In this document: one piece after another, positions 31,948-42,206 of the stretch
Layout of the letters: the number at the start of each line of letters is the position of its first letter
Position numbering within the stretch: the first letter of the stretch is position 1
DNA from: Cannabis sativa
Lineage: Eukaryota; Streptophyta; Magnoliopsida; Rosales; Cannabaceae
DNA: 64,000 nucleotides
Direction of reading: 5' to 3'
Assembly: GCF_029168945.1 (NCBI RefSeq)
Contig: NC_083610.1
Span: forward strand, 78,111,580 to 78,175,579
The notes under the pieces: model-generated
What the model saw: only the letters and a program-made list of their open reading frames with translations
What the model was told of the DNA's origin: nothing
The model's database searches: none
Program-made: the position numbers and the translations under genes

Positions 31948-33355
31948 TCAATGCAAGATTCCAACCTGTTTTAATGGTTCAGTAAATGTTTTAAATTCCC
32001 CTCCCCAGTCAGTTTGTAAGACTTTGATCTTTTCGCCTAATTGAAGCTCAGTTTCAATTTTGAAATTTTGAAAAGTTTTGAGAGCTTCAGACTTGTGTTT
32101 AAGTAAATATATCCAAGAAAATCTAGTGCAGGCATCAACAAAACTCAAATAGTGCATGTAACCATTATAGGAAGTAATATGGGAAGGCCCCCAAAGATCA
32201 GACACTATAAGTCGTAATGGCTCAGTATAGACAGTTTTAGATGCTTTAGGAAAAGGCATTTTGTGAATTTTCCCAAGAAAATAGGCATCACAAATAGAAC
32301 TTTCACTTTTATTACTAGCAGAAATATTACATGATTTCATCACAGAGTGAACCACTCTTTCATTTGGGTGTCCTAGCCTATTGTGCCATAAGTCAAAGAT
32401 TGACATAGATGGCTTATTATAGGGATTACAATTGTCACTGGAAAAATGAGAATTGCTATTACTAGATGTAACAAGATAGGCATGAGTTTGATCTTTGAAG
32501 TTGGAAGTTGAACAGGGAGGAGCAGGTTGAAATTGCACCTGAAATTGGCCTAGATCAAAAGTATATAGGCTATTGTGGAGAGTCACAGTCAGGATTATGG
32601 CTTTGGTCTTCAGATCCTTAACATAACACACAAATGGGTGAAATTCAAAGAAAACACTATTATCAAGAGCAAATTTAGACACACTTAAGAGGTTTTTGGT
32701 AATTTCTAGGATATGCAACAGATTCTTAAGAACCAAAGTTTTATCTGAATTTTGAGATTTAAAGAAAGCAGAACCAATGTGTTGAATTTCCAAATCTGAG
32801 CCATTTCCCACATATAGTCTTTCTTGGCCATTGTAATCATCATGCTGAGCAAAGTTGTTCATGTTTGGTGTACAGTGGTTAGTAGCGCCTAAGTCAGGGT
32901 ACCATTTTGTGTCTGATCCTTGTGCTGAGTTTGAAGCTTGTGCAACATGAGCTTGGATAGGTTTGGTACTGTCTTGGCCAGGAAGAACACCAGTATAGCT
33001 TTTGTCAAATCTATAAAAGCACTCGAGAGCCAAGTGTCCAATCTTGTGGTAGATTTGACACTGAGGCTTGTTAAGAGCTGGTTGTGATTTGCCTCTAAAC
33101 TGATTTGTAAAGTGTCCTCTTCCAGGATTGTAGTTGTCTGAAGGTCCTCGAGGAGTGAAGCCAGAGTTATATCCTCTATTGTAATATTGATTAGGAAAAG
33201 TAGAGGAGGGATATTGGGAGGGATGGAAGGAAAACTGACCTCGAGGAGGATTAGAACCTTTGAAATTTTGATTGAAGTGTGCAAGAAAAGCTTCATAGGA
33301 CCATTGATTCTCCAGATCTGTTCCTTGATTCATAGCAGCAAGATTGACATTCAGA
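31948..33355 (-). pseudogene. Element D zinc knuckle, protease and integrase core
   Basis: A single open minus frame (33414-31948, 488 codons). It has an Asn/Gly/Pro-rich gag end, a knuckle CQIYHKIGHLALEC (second Cys replaced by Tyr-His spacing), and a protease with WYPDLGATNHCT, where the usual Leu-Asp-Ser is altered to Pro-Asp-Leu. Next comes VLKNLLHILEITKNLLSVSK, GAG-pre-integrase IFDLWHNRLGHPNERVVHSV, and the integrase core ending VLQTDWGGEFKTF (second catalytic Asp). Long and mostly open, but the protease change and the downstream break argue against activity. Confidence 0.87.
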
Positions 33356-34071
33356 TCAACTTCTTGATCTATCTTTTTCGATTCTTGACTCAGAAGCAAG
33401 GAGCAAGGCTTCAATTTCTGTTACTGAATATCCTTCATTTCGAGTGTTCGAGGAGATAATGAATGTATCATATTCACTTGGCAATCCTTTTAATATAGCA
33501 GCTATATGATCACGATCTGAGAGAACCTCCCCAACTGAAGCTAACAGATCCACATGTTGTTTGACTTTGAGTAGGTATTCGTTTAGCGATTGAGATCCTT
33601 TCTTGAGATTTTGAAGTTTGGTTCTGAACTCCAAGATTTTTTATGAGACTTGCAGAGTGAAGTGTTTCTCTAGGGCATTCCATATCTGTCTAGCAGTATT
33701 ACAACCAACCATTCTCGTTAGCAAGCTTTCAGTCATGGAGGAGAGAAGCCAGGACACTAAAAGCTGATCTTGAACTTCCCATTCTAAAAACTTAGGATTT
33801 TGAGCACGAGTTGCTTGATCTGCATCACTCAAATATTGAGGTGGTGGAGCATAATCTTGAATGTACTTCAGAACCCTGTTACCTCTAATGGCAGCCAAGA
33901 CTTGTTGCTTCCATAGGAGGAAGTTGTGGTCATTAGCCTAATCGACAGTGTGTGATTGAAGTGAACCAGAGAAATATCATCATCTCTAGTTCTGGTTCGA
34001 TTTGGAGCATAGAAGCCTGAAGGAGGTCCTGGATAAGTAGAGCTCGAGTTTGTTGCTCCAACATTTTCCAT
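33356..34071 (-). pseudogene. Element D gag (UBN2 type), broken
   Basis: Starts MENVGATNSSSTYPGPPSGF at 34071. A frame change and then NRVLKYIQDYAPPPQYLSDA follow, with WLLSSMTESLLTRMVGCNTA and ARQIWNALEKHFTLQVS, a stop near 33640, then LEFRTKLQNLKKGSQSLNEY and AAILKGLPSEYDTFIISSNT. This is the copia gag-polypeptide (UBN2) fold that builds the particle. One frameshift and one stop are seen. Confidence 0.85.
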
Positions 34072-34094
34072 ATTCGCCCCAAATGGTGGGAAAG

Positions 34095-34107
34095 GCTCTG
34101 ATACCAT
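34095..34107 (-). other. Primer-binding site of element D
   Basis: The minus strand reads TGGTATCAGAGCC, the initiator-Met tRNA primer site, a few bases after the LTR end. Confidence 0.85.
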
Positions 34108-34112
34108 GGTAG

Positions 34113-34346
34113 TGTTGGAAGCTTTTCTCACCATTGATACAGAGTATCAAGAACAAGTAACCAAAAGAGAAAGGAGAAAGAAAGAGAATTGAAAGGCATG
34201 AAAATGTTACTCTTCATTTAAGTGAGCTGGAAAGGATTATATGCATGGCAAAGGATCATAACAGATTCAACAGAAAGCAAAACAAGAATAATCGAATACA
34301 CACTAACAAACTCTAACTAACTTCAACTGAATTAACTGGCTTCACA
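34113..34346 (-). repeat. 5' LTR of element D
   Basis: TGTTGGAAGCTTTTC to CTGGCTTCACA on plus, partner of 23693-23925. Confidence 0.9.
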
Positions 34347-35903
34347 TACATATATTTCTCTTTTCGAGAAAATATCTACCCATGTAGGTAAATTATTACT
34401 TTAATTGTAATTAAATCAAATTACATTATATCGTCATTTATTATACAGACAAGGACCTACATGCAAAATTATTTTATTTTTCCAATATATTATAATTCAT
34501 TTAATAATTTAACTCAAAAATAAGAGAAAAATAATAATAATCCACTAAACCAAATTTTAAATTCTAACTTCATTACTATTATTCTTTCCAAAAAGAACTT
34601 CTTTCCTGTTACACACTACCAAACCTGTCCATTATTTATATATTTTTGTAACAATTTAGTCTTTGTTTTTTTTACATTTATACTCTTGTTTTGTAAAATA
34701 TTTTACAGCCTCTATTTTTGTAAATATTTTAACATTTATGCTTCATTTTTTTTCTTATACATTTTGTACCTTTTCCCTAAATTATTTTTCATTTTGTATT
34801 TTTGTTTTCTACACTTACGTCGTTTATAACTTATTTTTTCCCCAATAAATAAAATTAATAGGTCTGCCTACAGGAAAATTACTTTATATATTATTTTTAA
34901 TTTTTTTTTCTAAATTTATGGTTTGGGTTGCTCTAGTAGTTTCTTTCGTAATTTCTATATGAATTGCTATATAAATTTTAGTTGCGATTTAAGTTGTTCC
35001 GTTAGTTGCTATATGAATTTTTATGTGGAATTCCATAAATTTGTAGAAAAAAAAAATTATTTTGAAGTGTAAAAATAAAAAAACCTCTAATTTATAATAC
35101 CCAAAATAAAATTTCTATATTTTATTGTATCTATGACTATTTTTTTATATGCATAGTAAGTAATTGTTTAGATTTAATTTTTAGCACTGTAAATTGTTGG
35201 AAATTTTCTAAAAATTTTCAAATAATTTTAAATAATTACAACGTATACGATTATAAAAAAAAAATAAACTAATTAAATAAAAAATCAAACAAAAACACTA
35301 CTACACAAATTTCCAATACATTATACAATATAATACATAAACATATATTATATATAAATATCCATCTCATCTATACATGACATGAGTACGTAGTGTCGGT
35401 TGGAACAAAAAAATGAAATTAATACTTGGTGTGGGTGCGCCGTGAGGACCCAACATATCTAAGATCGAGATTGTTACATGTCTTTTTAATGTAAAAGATT
35501 TAATTTAGTTTTCATAAATAAATAAAATGAGAGAGAGGAATATAATTGTTTGATATCATTTTTGTAATAGATTTGATTTTTTATTGGTAGGACCATTCCT
35601 ACAGATTCGCCAGATTTTCTTGTAATGCTACTATACTCACGTCATGACTCATGAGTAGTGAATAGTTAATTCATTGGAATCTTCTCTAATTATTTATTTT
35701 TATTCAAAAAAAAAAAAAAAAAGGAACAGTCCATTCAAATAATAATAAAAACAATAATGATAAGAAAATGACCGTAATTTTCATTTACACACTTTTGTTG
35801 TACTAAAAAATCTATACATTTTGGTCGTACATTGGAAAGTAGAAACCTCAAATTAATACATGGTTCTACACATTAAAAAAAAATGAACAACAATATATGT
35901 TAT
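34347..35903. other. AT-rich intergenic DNA between elements D and G
   Basis: No gene or element end is recognised. Contains T-rich and A-rich runs (for example an A run of about 18 near 35705). A short plus frame at 34663-34848 is a composition artefact. Confidence 0.55.
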
Positions 35904-36118
35904 TGCGGAAGAGAAGAAAAGTAAAAAGATTGTCTTAAATTGAATAAAGAATGCTGTTTATATTGAGATCAGTTCAAGAACAAAATAAGAAATAAGCTAA
36001 CCAATATTTAGTTAGCAGTGTAGACTGACTAGCTATAAGAGAATAACGGTTATATATAACCAACTAATTAGTTAAACTAACTAAACAAACTGATACTTAG
36101 TATACTAAATATTATTAC
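35904..36118 (-). repeat. 3' LTR of element G
   Basis: It starts tgcggaagagaag and shares with 63820-64000 the ordered phrases 'aaaagattgt', 'gagatcag.tcaag', 'ataagctaaccaatattt', 'ttagca' and 'ataacggttata'. The right boundary (about 36118) is inferred from the polypurine tract and not from a second complete copy. Confidence 0.78.
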
Positions 36119-36131
36119 CTCCCTCAAGATG
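36119..36131 (-). other. Polypurine tract of element G (interrupted target of the TRIM)
   Basis: The minus strand reads CATCTTGAGGGAGG. The TRIM inserted directly beside it, duplicating AGATG. Confidence 0.7.
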
Positions 36132-36256
36132 TGTTAGAATTTAGAATAAGATGAATAAAATTTCATTTCAAAACCAATGGCAATGAGATGAGTAGCTCAT
36201 TCTTTTTATATATTTTATTATCTTTTCACACATTAACGATGTGAGAATATCTAACA
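36132..36256 (-). repeat. 3' LTR of TRIM
   Basis: A 125-bp LTR with 'catttcaaaaccaatggcaat' and a TATA-like 'tttatatattttatta' on plus. Several differences from the partner at 37283-37409 indicate age. Confidence 0.88.
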
Positions 36257-36391
36257 TCCCCTCAAGATGGTAGCTATTTTATTTACTCACCATCTTGGAC
36301 AGCTGAAGCCTGAATCATAAGTGGCTCTTTCTTTAGCTCACTATCTCGGATCACAAGTGGTTCTTTTTGCTCTACTTTTTTATCGGTATTG

Positions 36392-37115
36392 AATAACATC
36401 AACACACCAGAGCCTTCTTGTCTGAACTTCGTTGCTCATCTCTTTGACTTCCGACGAAATCAATATGAGTTGAGCTGTGGACGCTTTCAGTTTCTCTGGT
36501 CACTTACGTCGTTTCAGTGCGTTGTAGTCCTTCTAACGTATCTTGTGATTGGAAGAAACTAGTAACACCTCGCGATTTTCATGTCAATGTGCATTGCATT
36601 CAAGGGGGTCTCTCAACACCTTAACACGATGAAGAGAACTCCCCGCTATTTCCGGCAGGAAAAAGAGTAAGGGGAGACCTATCTAATAACATCAACACAC
36701 TAGAGCCTTCTTGTCTGAACTTCGTTGCTCATCTCTTTGACTTCAGACGAAATCAATATGAGTTGAGCTGTGGACGCTCGGGACTCATACCCATGAGTCC
36801 CTCGGTCTGCTATACGCTGGGTCATTCAATCACTACCTTACTCGTACTGCAAGTAAACTAAGGTTGTTGTTAACAGTCTTCTTTCTCTTTAAAAGCAGTT
36901 CAGATTTTATTACATGTTGTGTTAAACAGGTAGTTTTTTCAACGTACCCCGGCTAGAAGGTCCTCTTGAATAACATCAACACACCAGAGCCTTCTTGTCT
37001 GAACTTCGTTGCATCAAGTATTTCAGTGCAGTTCTTAACAAGGTCCCTCGGGACTCATACCCATGAGTCCCTCGGTCCCGGCCCGAAGGTCCTCTTAAAT
37101 AACATCAAGCTCTTT
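36392..37115. repeat. Internal direct repeats of the TRIM
   Basis: A segment beginning aataacatcaacacac recurs at 36392, 36685 and 36969, with a short fourth copy at 37098. The first two copies match over about 93 bp with two differences. A hairpin-forming phrase gggactcatacccatgagtccc occurs at about 36781 and again at about 37051. These repeats make up much of the internal region and have no coding frame. Confidence 0.85.
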
Positions 37116-37270
37116 TTATTTTTTGGCTTACTATTCCCGAATCACAAGTGACTTTTTTGACTTTGGCTCTTGGATCAATTTTTCTTTTTTTGAATTTTTG
37201 GTGGCTCATTTTTTTAGCTCTACTTAGATCAGTTTTTTTTGGGTCGGATAGTCATGAGTTTTTTTTTTTT

Positions 37271-37282
37271 GTTCTGATACCA
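37271..37282 (-). other. Primer-binding site of TRIM
   Basis: The minus strand reads TGGTATCAGAAC right after the LTR end, one base from the initiator-Met tRNA site. Confidence 0.85.
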
Positions 37283-37409
37283 TGTAAGAATTTAGGAAAA
37301 AGATGAATGAGGTTCCATCTCAAAACCAATTGGCAATGAGAGGATTAGTCCATTCCTCTTATATATTTCATTATCTTTCCAAACATTAGCGATGTGGGAC
37401 TATCTAACA
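37283..37409 (-). repeat. 5' LTR of TRIM
   Basis: A 127-bp LTR; the minus strand starts TGTTAGATAGTCCCACATCG and contains a TATA-like ATATATAAGAGG. Confidence 0.9.
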
Positions 37410-37706
37410 AGATGGACTATAGATATCGTGAATAAACATCTTGGTTAAGTGTGATGTTATAGTGGTAGAAGCTAAAGGCTTATGCAGAGACAGTAAGAGC
37501 ATAAGAAGATGCTGGTGTGGGATCCAAAATATAGAGACCATTAGTGGAATCACCTCTGCCAATCATCCTCTTCTTGGTGGTGTCCTGCATACAAAAATTA
37601 TTAGTGTGAAAGATAATTTTAATAGAATCATTATTAGTTAGACAGCTTACTGAGATGATATTGTATTTGAAAGTTGGCACATAAAGAACATCTGTTAGAA
37701 TCAGAT
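37410..37706 (-). pseudogene. Element G pre-integrase segment
   Basis: Minus reading from 37706: LTDVLYVPTFKYNIISVSCL, TNNDSIKIIFHTNNFCMQDT, KKRMIGRGDSTNGLYIL. This is the standard copia segment between protease and integrase. After about 37480 it changes to noncoding sequence and then reaches the polypurine tract, so integrase, RT and RNase H are missing. Confidence 0.82.
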
Positions 37707-39395
37707 TGTAACGCCCTAATGCTAAGGCACGCTACAGTACTTTTTCAAATACAGTGCAATCTTTGCTAATCAAAGAATTTTCTCGAAAAACGTGTCAAAT
37801 TAAAACTTTTATATTAATTATTAAACTTTATAATATATTATAATATTTACAAGTACCGGGATCCCATTTTCAAACTTTTAAAAGTTAATATTCCACAATA
37901 CATTTATTACAGGTCGCACAACGACTACCAAAATACAATCCCCAGATGTCCCAAGACCGAACACTCCAGGTCGCGCTGCTTGACATGTACAATCCCATCC
38001 GAGCTCAGGTTCAATCCTGTTCAGCTTTCGCCTTTCCTTTACCTACACATGGAAGCAGAATTGTGAGTCGATAGACTCAGTAAGAAATGCATATAACATA
38101 TCATATAATTTTCGACCTGTAATTAGGTGCCAATACACCTATTCACAAGGCTTAACAGATGAGCATGAACGTTCAATACTAAGGTATAGCCACTATACCA
38201 CATACACTACATACCTCACTGTACGAGTGTTGATAGGGTTTGTTTCATACCCTGAGTACCACTGAGTGATATACCTGTAAAGCCCGCTTAGTTAATTTGG
38301 AAATTAGCAGTTGTTTATGTTTAATTACGAAATTATTTATAGCTATTTAAATAATTTATGATGCTGTCATTTATGGAATTCAGAAATGCATGATTATGTC
38401 ATCAGTAGCTTTTATATTTCGCATTTCCGGTGTCCGGTATTTTGGAACTCGGCGTTTGGCTCAGTAGAAATCACAACTTAGTATGTTAGTATTTTGGGGA
38501 CGGGTTTTAGACATTGGGAATGTCGGGAATGGCCGGGAATTTAGAATGTCCCAAAAATACCCCTTTAGTATGATTTTCATGATTTTATGGTGGAGGGGCA
38601 AAATGGTCTTTTTGCCCCATTAGTGTTTTGTCTTATGTGAGTTTTTATTTGGAAATTAAATGTTTATTTTGATTAAATGTTGGCTGAAATGAATTGAGAT
38701 TAAGTGGCTTTATTCACCATTTGACTTTTCAAAACAAAACACTTAGGAAAAAATTACAACTTTCAAACTCTCTCTTTCTTTCCCTTCCATTTTCGGCCAA
38801 GCTTTGAGCAGCAAGGAGGGGGATTCTTCTTTGATTTTGGCTTGTTAATTCATCATCTTTTAAGGTCCATTGCAAGCTAGGTTGGTTCATGTCTCTCCTT
38901 CTTTAAATTTCTTGAAAAAAAAATGATGAAAAATGATGATGCATGCATGATTTTTAGTTGATTTTGCTGCTGTGATTTTGTGGTTAATTTGTGTGATTCA
39001 AAGCATGTTTAATTGATGATAATTGAGTTGTTTGAAAGCATGTTAGCTAGGTTGTTCAAGCTTTGATTTTTCTATGTAAAAATGTGATTTTTGAGAGAAA
39101 ATGTTATGTTTTGTTTCTGTGAATTGCTGGATGTTCTTGTATGTTTTCAGAGGTGTTTTTATGCTTAGTTAAGTAGAATTAAGCTAGTGGAATGCATGTT
39201 TAGGTGGTTTTGCTCAAGCTTGAGTTTGGAACTCAAAGCTTGAGCTCCAATGGAAAATTTTGTATCTGTGGTTTCTGGGTAGGTTTGATGCCTTGGATAT
39301 GTTATTTGGGACATATAGAACAGGTCTGGAAAGTTTGGGACCAATTGGGGTTGAATTGGTCGAGTTATGAATTTTTATGGTTGCTGCCTGCGAGG

Positions 39396-39488
39396 AACCG
39401 GAATTCCGGTTGAGCATCCGGAATTCCGGATGGGGGTTCAGAAATTCCCAGAACCGGAATTCCGGTTGGGCAACCGGTCTGCCGGTTG
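39396..39488. repeat. Palindrome array in B solo LTR
   Basis: Perfect 16-bp palindromes AACCGGAATTCCGGTT (39396-39411), ATCCGGAATTCCGGAT (39416-39431) and AACCGGAATTCCGGTT (39452-39467) are followed by a near-palindrome CAACCGGTCTGCCGGTTG (39471-39488). The surrounding LTR is AT-rich and not repetitive. Confidence 0.93.
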
Positions 39489-39822
39489 GGGAATTTTTCC
39501 GAACCCTAGTTTTCCTCGTTTTTAAGTTTTTAGGGGTATTGCCATGCTTTTTATCGATAGGGAAACTTTTAGTTCCAAGTTTTAGTCCCCGGGAAGTGAT
39601 TTAGCGTGTCACTTATAGCGTTGTGATTTTTATGGTTTAGGAGCCGATGTCCAGCGTTCAGCTTCAGTTCCAGTCAGGTTGACCGGCACACCTGAAATCG
39701 GAATCCAGGTAAGATTAGTATAACAGTATGCATATGTAGATTACATGTTTAGCGTGCATATAGGAAGCCTGCTAGATTACATTAGATATGTATTTAGGCT
39801 TCGAACCATCCAACCCTGTCAC

Positions 39823-40105
39823 GTCGGTACAGGCTGGAGTATGACCGACGGCGGAGTATGACCAGGTTCGACCGATCAGTGACACTTGGTTGGTGGTTCG
39901 GTGCTATTGACCTATCCCGTCGGTACAGGTGGAGTATGACCAGCAGCCGGAGTATGACCGGTTCGACCGATCAGGAGGATACTTGTCAATAGTACCGTCC
40001 CCTGAACGTTCAAAACTCAGTACCATGTTGGACATGGCAGTAGTAGCTCAGTACCATGTTGGACATGGCAGTAGCGGGACTCAGTATCGTGTTGGACACG
40101 GCAGT
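39823..40105. repeat. Subrepeats in B LTR
   Basis: A unit gtcggtacagg..ggagtatgacc...ggttcgaccgatca appears twice (39823-39888 and 39918-39975). A ~33-bp unit around gttggacatggcagtag appears three times at 40021-40105. Equivalent blocks occur in the other B LTRs (48415-48680, 55600-55890). Confidence 0.8.
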
Positions 40106-40966
40106 CAGTTATGTATGATATTATTATGCTTTTCTTACTGAGTCTGTCGACTCACAGTTTATGTTCATGTGTAGGTAAAGGCAAGGCTGTAGCTGATGGA
40201 CCGTGAGCGAGCTTATGAGATTGTACATGTCGGGGCGGTTAGGCCTGGAGCGTACGATCCTCGGGACAGCACGGCTGAGATTTTTGTAACTGTCGTTAGA
40301 CGACTTTCATTTTGATGTAAAAGTTAAACAGTTAAAACGTTTGTAAATGATTTTATAAATCGGGATCCCGAGACTTTTATAATATGGTTTATAAGTTTAA
40401 TTAAAAAAGCAAAATTTTAATTAATCACGTTTTTCCATAAACCTCGTTGATTAGCAACGAGCTGCACAGTACGTTTAAAAATCACGTAATACGCCTAAGA
40501 TAGTTAGGGTGTTACAATACCACACACCTTAGAACTTTCCCGAACTTGTGTTGGTATCACTGTACTGTACTCACAAATAATATTTACTATAACAACGCAC
40601 TATGTACCATAACCGTACAAGTGCTGGTAGTGCATTTAACAACTTAAGCATGCATATACACATAACATATACATACATTCAGATAATCATATCACACATT
40701 ATATTCAGTTCTTACCTTATTTCTGAACTCAAGTGTGCTGGCCGACCTGAACGGAAATCTTGTGCTAGATGGATGCCCTAATCACATTTTAAAATCGGGT
40801 AAGTTACATGATTAAAACCCTAATCCTGGAAAACCCAAAACCAAAACCCTAGGTTCTGTTATACTTTCTATAGGTTATTCTAACTCTGGAAATGGGGAAA
40901 CACCCAACCAAGGCACCGCAAAGACGGAAATTGAGAAAATGAAAGACCCGGGGAACCCTGCCAATA

Positions 40967-41008
40967 CCAGCTAGCCGGTTTTTGAGGCTCTACAAACCGG
41001 CTAGCTGG
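40967..41008. repeat. Palindromic pair in A' LTR
   Basis: CCAGCTAGCCGGTTT (40967-40981) and its inverse AAACCGGCTAGCTGG (40994-41008). It lies at the same relative place as the arrays in A and B LTRs but has a different core (AGCTAGCCGG). Confidence 0.9.
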
Positions 41009-42010
41009 TTTGCACCAGAGTTCCCAAAACCCTTCATTCATTGCTCAATTCTCCCCCAAATGCAATGAAACCTTCCAGAGTACCTAATAAGGGTATACAC
41101 AATATATTCCAGCCAGAAAATCACAGAACAAACCATTGAAACTCAACTTGCCATTAAAGGCTAAAGCTTGAGTTTCAAAACTCAAGCTTGCTTAAAACTA
41201 ATTCCATGCACCAAAATCAGCTACTAGAACCTTTAATTAACCTATATTGAGCATAAAAATCGAACCCTAAACTATCTAAACCTAACAGCCACCAAAACCA
41301 AGAATCACATACTCAACAACTCATAAAATTCAAGAAATAAAGAGGGATGCTACTAGGGCTTACCTTAGCTTCAAAAACCCTTGAATGTCTATTGAATTTC
41401 CAAAAAAAGAAGCAAAGAATCAGCTGGTTTCTCCTTGGTTTGGTGCAGCTCGAAGGGAAAGAGAGAAAGAGAAGGAGTTTCTCTTGATTTTTAGTGTTTT
41501 CTCTCTAATTAACTAAATGGGGTAAATGAAACTAATTAATTCCTTTGCTGAAATTAATCTAGCTAGGTGTCACTAAGCTAGGGCAGCCACCTATTCCCCC
41601 ATTTACCCAAATGTCCAAAATGCCCTTAACCCAAAAACTAAGGTTTTTCTAAAGCTAGGGGTAAAATAGTCAAAATTCATAACCCCGCTCAATCCCGATA
41701 TTTTATATCCTCAAAAAAAAATATTTCCCACTAAGAAATAAGGTTCTAAACTAACCCATGTGACCAAACTAGCCATCCATCGCATTTTCCGTTGTCGCCG
41801 AGCCAAAATTACAAAAATAACATATTTCACATATAAGCTAAATAATACCCCTAGAGTTTAATAAAATCTCCAAAATTGAGAAATTATAACTCTAATATTT
41901 ATTTCTAAATATTGGGATCCACAATTAAATAAATTCATAAATAATAATAAAATAACAGAAATTAGTGCTAATTGTCTTTACTAATCTAAATTACTAAAGC
42001 GGTCATTACA

Positions 42011-42206
42011 AGATCATCATATACGGACACTGTACCACTATGATTAACCAACATATAGTCATTATTTAGAAGTATTAGTTTGGTAGAACTGAAAGGGATA
42101 ATAGATTGAAACATCTAAATAGTAGAATATATATGTCTTGTAGCAATTGAATCTAGAATCCAAGAATCTAATTTTGGTAGAAGAGAATTGCAAGATGACA
42201 CAATAC
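42011..42206 (-). pseudogene. Element G protease segment
   Basis: Minus reading gives SSCNSLLPKLDSWILDSIAT, RHI, then LLNNDYMLVNHSGTVSVYDD. The WILDS-x-ATRHI motif is the copia protease active site, with the usual Gly of D-S-G-A replaced by Ile. A stop follows near 42115. It sits between the A' and A insertions and joins the pre-integrase segment across A'. Confidence 0.8.

Larger units (their letters stand above)
23693..34346 (-). mobile_element. Ty1/copia element D, split by element E
   Basis: Two 233/234-bp LTRs (23693-23925 and 34113-34346) enclose a complete copia domain order on the minus strand: gag, zinc knuckle, protease, integrase, RT, RNase H. Element E (24725-30327) sits inside the RT coding region: the sequence at 30333 onward and that just below 24720 read as adjacent RT residues. 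The primer site is TGGTATCAGAGCC and the polypurine tract ends GAGGGGGAG. Stops and frameshifts, including a 79-bp tandem duplication, show it is inactive. No clean target duplication abuts the ends; tacat follows the right end and also occurs at 23682-23686, 6 bp before the left LTR. Confidence 0.88.
36132..37409 (-). mobile_element. TRIM retrotransposon with 1-kb internal region
   Basis: Terminal repeats 36132-36256 (125 bp) and 37283-37409 (127 bp) read TGTTAG/TGTAAG...CTAACA on plus. The primer site TGGTATCAGAAC abuts the right LTR (37271-37282). A polypurine tract CTTGAGGGGA abuts the left LTR. AGATG is duplicated at 36127-36131 and 37410-37414. There is no coding capacity. The internal region (36257-37282) is long for a TRIM and is built from repeated segments. 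The same LTR family occurs solo at 2365-2488. Confidence 0.9.
38276..40516 (+). mobile_element. Solo LTR of gypsy family B, plus orientation (2241 bp)
   Basis: It runs TGTAAAGCCCGCTTAG to AGGGTGTTACA and is the reverse complement of the B LTRs at 48004-50229 and 55193-57428. Perfect 5-bp flanks ATACC lie at 38271-38275 and 40517-40521. It holds the palindrome array (39396-39488) and the 'gttggacatggcag' minisatellite (40021-40105). It is a solo LTR produced after insertion into the A' LTR. Confidence 0.93.
37707..42010 (-). mobile_element. Solo LTR of gypsy family A' (interrupted by a B solo LTR)
   Basis: The plus strand runs TGTAACGCCCTAATGCTAAG at 37707 to GCGGTCATTACA at 42010. Both ends match the LTRs of gypsy A. 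Without the B insertion it is about 2.06 kb, the length of an A LTR, but it is clearly diverged from A. The 4-bp AGAT flanks both ends (37703-37706 and 42011-42014), and removing the insertion restores the G reading frame. No internal region remains. Confidence 0.87.

Noticed and set aside
23688..34351. A 5-bp target duplication for copia D
   Set aside because: The bases directly next to the LTRs (cttag and tacat) do not match. A tacat copy 6 bp further left is only suggestive.
36257..37282. Repeated segments taken as a possible array of a new defence locus
   Set aside because: They lie wholly inside a TRIM with LTRs, primer site and target duplication, so a captured and amplified internal sequence is simpler.
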